DNA of 64,000 nt from NCBI GenBank assembly GCA_022821805.1, contig JAJECX010000029.1, positions 89,253 through 153,252 of the forward strand. Direction: 5' to 3'. A program made the translations under genes and the position numbers. Positions 60,541 to 64,000 of this stretch are shown here, piece by piece. The notes below the pieces were generated by a model that was not told the origin of the DNA, made no database searches, and was given only the letters and a program-made list of their open reading frames with translations. The stretch comes from Anaerolineae bacterium. Lineage in GTDB: Bacteria; Chloroflexota; Anaerolineae; Aggregatilineales; Phototrophicaceae. Positions within the stretch are counted from its first letter, which is position 1, and the number at the start of each line of letters is the position of its first letter.

Positions 60541-61420
60541 AGAGTTCCTCGGCGGCGGCGGTCTGGCGGAAATAGAGCACGATGATCACCAGCGTCATCA
60601 GAAAGAGAATTACAGCAGCCGAACTGCCGTAGCCCATCTTGAACTTGCGGAAGCTCTCGCTGTACATAAAGACGGCGAGCGTGTCCGATTTATTGAAGGG
60701 ACCGCCCATCGTCATCACCCAGATGATTTCGAAGCTCTTCAGCGCGCTGATGGCGGTCAATGCCAGCACGACGACGGTCGCCGGGCGCAGCATCGGGATG
60801 ATGACCTTGATTAGCGTCTGCCAATAATTGGCGCCATCGACCTTTGCCGCTTCCACCAGCGGCGTCGGCACCGAAGTTAAACCGGCCAGGAAGATGACCA
60901 TGTTCAAGCCGGTCTGCTGCCATGCCCAGGCGACGAAGACGGCGAAAAGCGCCGTATTCGGATTGGCAAGCCAGGCGGTTGCGAGTTGATCCAAGCCGAT
61001 TGAGCGCAGGAAAAGATTGACGATGCCCAGCTTGGGGCTGTAGAGCCAAACCCAGATGATGCCGATGATGATTGGCGACAGGCAGATCGGCAGGTAGAAA
61101 AGCGACTTGTAAAGCGTATTTATCTTGCGTTTGCCTTGGAGAGCCAGCGCCAAGGTCAAGCCCAGCAGGGTAGGCGCGGTCATCGCCAGCGCCAGCCATA
61201 TCGCGGTATTCTTGATGGCATTGCTGAAGAGGCGGTCGGTGAAGATCTTTTCGAAATTGGCCGTGCCGACGAAATTGAAGTCGGCGCCGTATCCAACCCA
61301 GTCGGTGAAAGAATAGTAGAGTGAATTCAGCGTCGGCAGGATGACGAAGGTGATATAAACCAGGACGGGCAGGACGAGGAAGCTAGCGGGGACGATCCAG
61401 GGGTGGCGGCGTAACATCAT
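60533..61420 (-). CDS. Sugar ABC transporter permease, MalF type
   Basis: The protein has 295 residues and six membrane helices. The EAA loop is TPLVEAAKVDGANYWQTLIKVIIPMLRP; VIFLAGLTSVP and GGPFNKSDTLAVFMYSESFRKFKMGYGSSAAVILFL are typical late segments. It lies downstream of the binding-protein gene, separated from it by two palindromic repeats, and overlaps the MalG gene. Together they form a CUT1-type importer without a local ATPase, as for the cluster at 839. Confidence 0.9.
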   Translation of the reverse strand: MMLRRHPWIVPASFLVLPVLVYITFVILPTLNSLYYSFTDWVGYGADFNFVGTANFEKIFTDRLFSNAIKNTAIWLALAMTAPTLLGLTLALALQGKRKINTLYKSLFYLPICLSPIIIGIIWVWLYSPKLGIVNLFLRSIGLDQLATAWLANPNTALFAVFVAWAWQQTGLNMVIFLAGLTSVPTPLVEAAKVDGANYWQTLIKVIIPMLRPATVVVLALTAISALKSFEIIWVMTMGGPFNKSDTLAVFMYSESFRKFKMGYGSSAAVILFLMTLVIIVLYFRQTAAAEELYD

Positions 61421-61457
61421 GAGTCGTGTTTGCGCCCCCTGTCTACTTAGCCAGGAA

Positions 61458-61533
61458 TTGTAGGGGCGACACTGTGTGTCGCCCGAATGTTTTCGCCTTG
61501 TGCCAGTGGGCGATTCACAGAATCGCCCCTACA
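61458..61533. repeat. Pair of palindromic repeats in opposite orientation
   Basis: A direct-orientation unit at 61458-61485 (TTGTAGGGGCGACACTGTGTGTCGCCCG) and a reverse-orientation unit at 61506-61533 (GTGGGCGATTCACAGAATCGCCCCTACAG) sit inside the operon, between the binding-protein and permease genes. They could form hairpins in the mRNA and set differential expression of the binding protein. Confidence 0.7.
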
Positions 61534-61565
61534 GATATGTCAATGAATGTGTGACGGGAAAATCC

Positions 61566-62837
61566 CTACTCCATACCGGCGAACTCGGCGGCGGCGTCAG
61601 CCTGCACGCGCTCAAGCATCGCTTCGTAATCGCCCGGATTCGCCATGAATTCCGAGAAGGCATTCAAGCCGACTTCGGCGACCGGTGGCGGCGTCGCCAG
61701 GTCATAGTTGAAGGCAAAGACCGGGTCGTTGGCGATTTCGCCGGCGATGCGCGCCACGACATCGTTGTAGATGCCCGTATCGACCAGCAGGCTCGGCGCC
61801 AGGTTGCCAGCGCCCAGGGCGAATTCGGCCTGCACATCCGGACTGGTCAAGTGAACCAGGAAGGCTTTGGCCGCGTCCGCATTGGCTGCGTCAGCCGAGA
61901 CGACGAAGGTGTCGATTGGTCCGAGCGATGCCCGCGGCGTATCTTCGTCAATGGTGGGGAAGGAGAAGTAATCGAAGTCTTCGCCCGCCACCATGTCGTT
62001 GCCCGCGTAAAGCCCGCCGATCCAGGTGCCCATCAGGGTCATCGCCGCCTCGCCGTTGGCGACGAAGTTGGCTGCTTCATCCCAGTCGTAGGCGTTGGCG
62101 TCGGGATAGAAGTAACCGGCATCGACCAGTTCTTTCCACAGCCCAAAAGCGCGCGCGACTTCCGGATCGGTATAGGAGGCTTCGCCGCTCATCAACTGGT
62201 TGCGATAATCGTTGCCCGCGGTGCGCAGCAAGATCATGTCGAACCAGAATTGACCGGGCCAGCGGTTGATCGAACCGAGCGAGAACGCCGGAATGCCGGC
62301 CATCTTGAAGGTCTCGGCGGCGTTGACCAGATCGTTCCAATTGTTCGGGACCATTACGCCATGCTCTTCAAAGAGCGCCGTATTGTAGAACATGCCCACC
62401 CAATGCAAGGTCAGCGGCACGGCGTAGCGATGCATGTCATAGGTAGCGGCGGTGTCGATGACGGCAGCCGGGAATTGCGAATCCATATCGTTCGCTTCCC
62501 AGATGTCATCAATCGGCTGCAAGCGGCCGCCATCAACGACGAACTGAATGCGCGCGCCAGCCCAATAACTGAAGGTATCGGGCGGATTGCCGCCGGCCAG
62601 CTGCACCAGAATCGATGTCTTGAATTGTTCGTGATCAACCGGGCTGGCCGCATGCATCAGTCCCGGATTTTCGGCGATGAAGGCGTCTACGATGCCGTCG
62701 ATGAATTCGCCGCCGAAGCCGCCGAAATAATGGGAGACGGTGAAGTCGCCCATTAGGTCGTCCGCCATCGCCGGCGCGACAGCGAGACCCGCCGTCAGGA
62801 TTACAAGTACTGCCAGGATCAAACGTCTGCTCATCAT
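61566..62837 (-). CDS. Extracellular sugar-binding protein of an ABC transporter
   Basis: The protein has 423 residues from ATG 62837, with GGAGA 7 bases upstream; ATG 62843 is too close to it. The signal peptide is MMSRRLILAVLVILTAGLAVAPAMA. The SBP_bac_1 pattern is HEQFKTSILVQLAGGNPPDTFSYWAGARIQFVVDGGRLQPIDDIW, YDMHRYAVPLTLHWVGMFYNTALFEEHGVMVPNNWNDLVNAAETF and GEAAMTLMGTWIGGLY. It heads the three-gene importer and is divergent from the IclR regulator, which probably controls it. The sugar is unknown. Confidence 0.9.
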   Translation of the reverse strand: MMSRRLILAVLVILTAGLAVAPAMADDLMGDFTVSHYFGGFGGEFIDGIVDAFIAENPGLMHAASPVDHEQFKTSILVQLAGGNPPDTFSYWAGARIQFVVDGGRLQPIDDIWEANDMDSQFPAAVIDTAATYDMHRYAVPLTLHWVGMFYNTALFEEHGVMVPNNWNDLVNAAETFKMAGIPAFSLGSINRWPGQFWFDMILLRTAGNDYRNQLMSGEASYTDPEVARAFGLWKELVDAGYFYPDANAYDWDEAANFVANGEAAMTLMGTWIGGLYAGNDMVAGEDFDYFSFPTIDEDTPRASLGPIDTFVVSADAANADAAKAFLVHLTSPDVQAEFALGAGNLAPSLLVDTGIYNDVVARIAGEIANDPVFAFNYDLATPPPVAEVGLNAFSEFMANPGDYEAMLERVQADAAAEFAGME

Positions 62838-62963
62838 CTTCATTTCTCCGTAAGCTCTGAACAATTGTCGAAGGCAAAGCTGGTGAATTGGATCATAGGC
62901 GCCTCCTCGCTTCACATCCAAATTAGCGCAATTTCAGCAAAAAAACAAGCAGTTCTTTGTATA

Positions 62964-63049
62964 TGTTGCCAAAGGTACAACACTGTTTTATAATTGTCAA
63001 CCAATTGACCGTGAGTTCAGCATAGCGCACTGGTGTTGCATGTTGTACA
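62964..63049 (+). promoter_or_regulatory. iclR promoter overlapped by palindromic operator candidates
   Basis: On the plus strand, TTGCCA (62966-62971), a 17-base spacer and TATAAT (62989-62994) form a good promoter for iclR. TGTTG-N9-CAACA (62964-62982) covers its -35, GTCAA-N4-TTGAC (62996-63009) lies just past the -10, and TGTTGTACA (63041-63049) repeats the TGTTG half-site. The divergent binding-protein gene starts at 62837, so these sites could control both directions. Confidence 0.65.
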
Positions 63050-63078
63050 TCTGTAGTTGCGCAAAGTGAGATTACGCT

Positions 63079-63864
63079 ATGGCTGAGATCCAGGCGCTGG
63101 CGAAAGGCTTAAAAATCCTGAACCTGCTTGAGCATTCGCGCAACGGCATGGGCACCACTGAAATCGCCAAGCATCTGTCGATCGACAAGAGCAGCGCCTC
63201 GCGCCTGCTGCACACACTGGCAAACTACGGCTTCGTCGAGCAAGACGAAAACAGTTCGCGCTACTTGCTAGGTCCACAGCTGCTGACGCTTGGGCAGCAT
63301 CTGCTGAACCGCATCACCCTGCGCGATCACGCGCGTCCTTATTTGCACGAACTGGTGGACAAGACCGGCGAATGCGCGCACCTGGCGATTCAGGCGCAGC
63401 GGCAGGCGCTTTATATCGATCAGGTGGAATCGACGGCGGCGCTGCGGGTGGAATCCGAGATTGGCACGCTTTCGCCGCTCCATTGCACGGCGCTGGGCAA
63501 GGTGATGCTCGCCTTTGGCGAAAGCCGCATGTCCGACGATTTCCGCTCATTTACCCACCGCACCGTCACCGACCCCTCGTCCCTTGAAGCGCAGCTGGCG
63601 CAGACTGCAACCCGCGGTTACGCCATTGATGACGAAGAATATAACTATGGCGTGCGCTGTGTGGCGGCGCCGGTTTACGACCATCGCGGCGTCCTGGTCG
63701 GCGCCATCGGCATCAGCGGACCGGCTGGTCGCGTCACGCTGGAACGCATCGACGAATTCGGGACTGTTGTGAGGGATACCGCCGACGCCCTCTCGGCGCG
63801 CATGGGATACGATGCCAGCATATTTCTCTCGCAAGGCGGGGGCGAAGAGGGCGCCACCCACTAG
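63079..63864 (+). CDS. IclR-family transcriptional regulator
   Basis: The protein has 261 residues. The winged helix-turn-helix is IQALAKGLKILNLLEHSRNGMGTTEIAKHLSIDKSSASRLLHTLANYGFVEQD. The effector domain has HCTALGKVMLAFG, the TRGYAIDDEEYNYGVRCVAAPVYDHRGVLVGAIGISGPAGRV signature and YIDQVESTAALRV. It most likely regulates the divergent sugar importer (61566-59683) and itself, in response to a sugar or its metabolite. The stop codon is followed at once by an IS-like end. Confidence 0.92.
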   Translation: MAEIQALAKGLKILNLLEHSRNGMGTTEIAKHLSIDKSSASRLLHTLANYGFVEQDENSSRYLLGPQLLTLGQHLLNRITLRDHARPYLHELVDKTGECAHLAIQAQRQALYIDQVESTAALRVESEIGTLSPLHCTALGKVMLAFGESRMSDDFRSFTHRTVTDPSSLEAQLAQTATRGYAIDDEEYNYGVRCVAAPVYDHRGVLVGAIGISGPAGRVTLERIDEFGTVVRDTADALSARMGYDASIFLSQGGGEEGATH

Positions 63865-63865
63865 G

Positions 63866-64000
63866 TGTATGGTCTTGGATTATAATGGTACTGTTTCCAA
63901 TGAGCAAAAGGACGAATTATGGGACAGATACTTCACCCTCGCGCCACAACGACAGAGGCAACCCGCCGAGCTATACAGAATAGTCAAGAGAGCATAAGGA
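63866..64000 (+). mobile_element. Left end of an IS481-type insertion sequence, cut by the window edge
   Basis: The element seems to begin with TGTATGG at 63866, two bases after the iclR stop. TATAAT at 63881-63886 is a likely -10 of the transposase gene, whose start is at 63919. Only the left end is visible. Confidence 0.55.
63919..64000 (+). CDS. IS481-family transposase, N-terminal fragment
   Basis: ATG 63919 has AAAAGGA seven bases upstream. The 27 visible codons start MGQILHPRATTTEATRRAIQ and continue NSQESIR. This matches the conserved start of IS481-group transposases, an N-terminal helix-turn-helix that normally leads into the DDE integrase core. The rest lies beyond the window. Confidence 0.7.
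   Translation, partial: MGQILHPRATTTEATRRAIQNSQESIR

Noticed and set aside
61476..62756. 426-codon plus-strand frame
   Set aside because: Antisense shadow of the sugar-binding protein at 61566.
1..64000. tRNA, rRNA or CRISPR loci
   Set aside because: I scanned the intergenic stretches and saw no tRNA-like cloverleaf, rRNA signature or repeat-spacer array; a tRNAscan/Infernal run would settle this.

Overview
The window reads as a piece of a GC-rich bacterial chromosome, most likely from the phylum Chloroflexota (Anaerolineae/Caldilineae-like). This is an inference from gene content: several sugar ABC systems without local ATPases, a family of dispersed GTAGGGGCGA...TCGCCC palindromes, an Rv2061-type F420/PPOX protein, RsfS, a MecA_N-type PBP2, Uma2 and DUF433/DUF5615 genes. 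I see no rRNA, tRNA or CRISPR array.

Layout. 1-7.5 kb: a dioxygenase cut by the left edge, a sugar-binding protein with two permeases, then a decaying array of zinc alcohol dehydrogenase paralogues (one internally deleted, two intact, one 3' remnant). 7.4-13.7 kb: a secreted beta-helix/LysM protein behind a 14-G tract, an unusual HAM1 + IMP-dehydrogenase-like fusion, two small membrane genes (one apparently frameshifted) and a YceI protein. 13.8-19.8 kb: an iteron-rich, origin- or centromere-like stretch, then a metallo-beta-lactamase-fold hydrolase, a nucleotidyltransferase, rsfS, DinB and SRPBCC genes and a parA-parB pair. 19.8-31 kb: a zinc/manganese ABC operon with an extreme Asp/His-rich binding protein and a clear promoter, a G5/3D cell-wall protein, a PBP2, envelope sugar transferases and trhO.

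32-46.8 kb: a phosphoesterase, glycosyltransferases, recO, a single-chain MntA-HepT fusion, an S10 peptidase, a DNA glycosylase, DinB, a PfkB kinase, HU, MoxR, a solitary tyrosine recombinase, a two-fold thioredoxin and a DUF433/DUF5615 toxin-antitoxin pair. 46.8-56.3 kb: a heterodimeric ABC exporter whose degenerate site can be read from the motifs, a 49-residue membrane protein with its own promoter and terminator, a bisphosphate nucleotidase, a glycosyltransferase, a Uma2 protein with an internal duplication, an ABC-2-like permease and a PHP hydrolase. 56.4-59.6 kb: a foreign-looking patch (MrfA/YprA-like helicase, DUF2335 protein, small novel protein) bracketed by a permease 3' fragment and the intact permease. 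59.7-64 kb: a second sugar ABC operon, divergent from an IclR regulator with palindromic operator candidates, and the left end of an IS481-type element cut by the window edge.

The strongest novelty candidates are the HAM1-IMPDH fusion, the iteron region upstream of parAB, the MntA-HepT fusion, and the helicase/DUF2335 patch. Functions are read from motifs and family resemblance; no database search was run.
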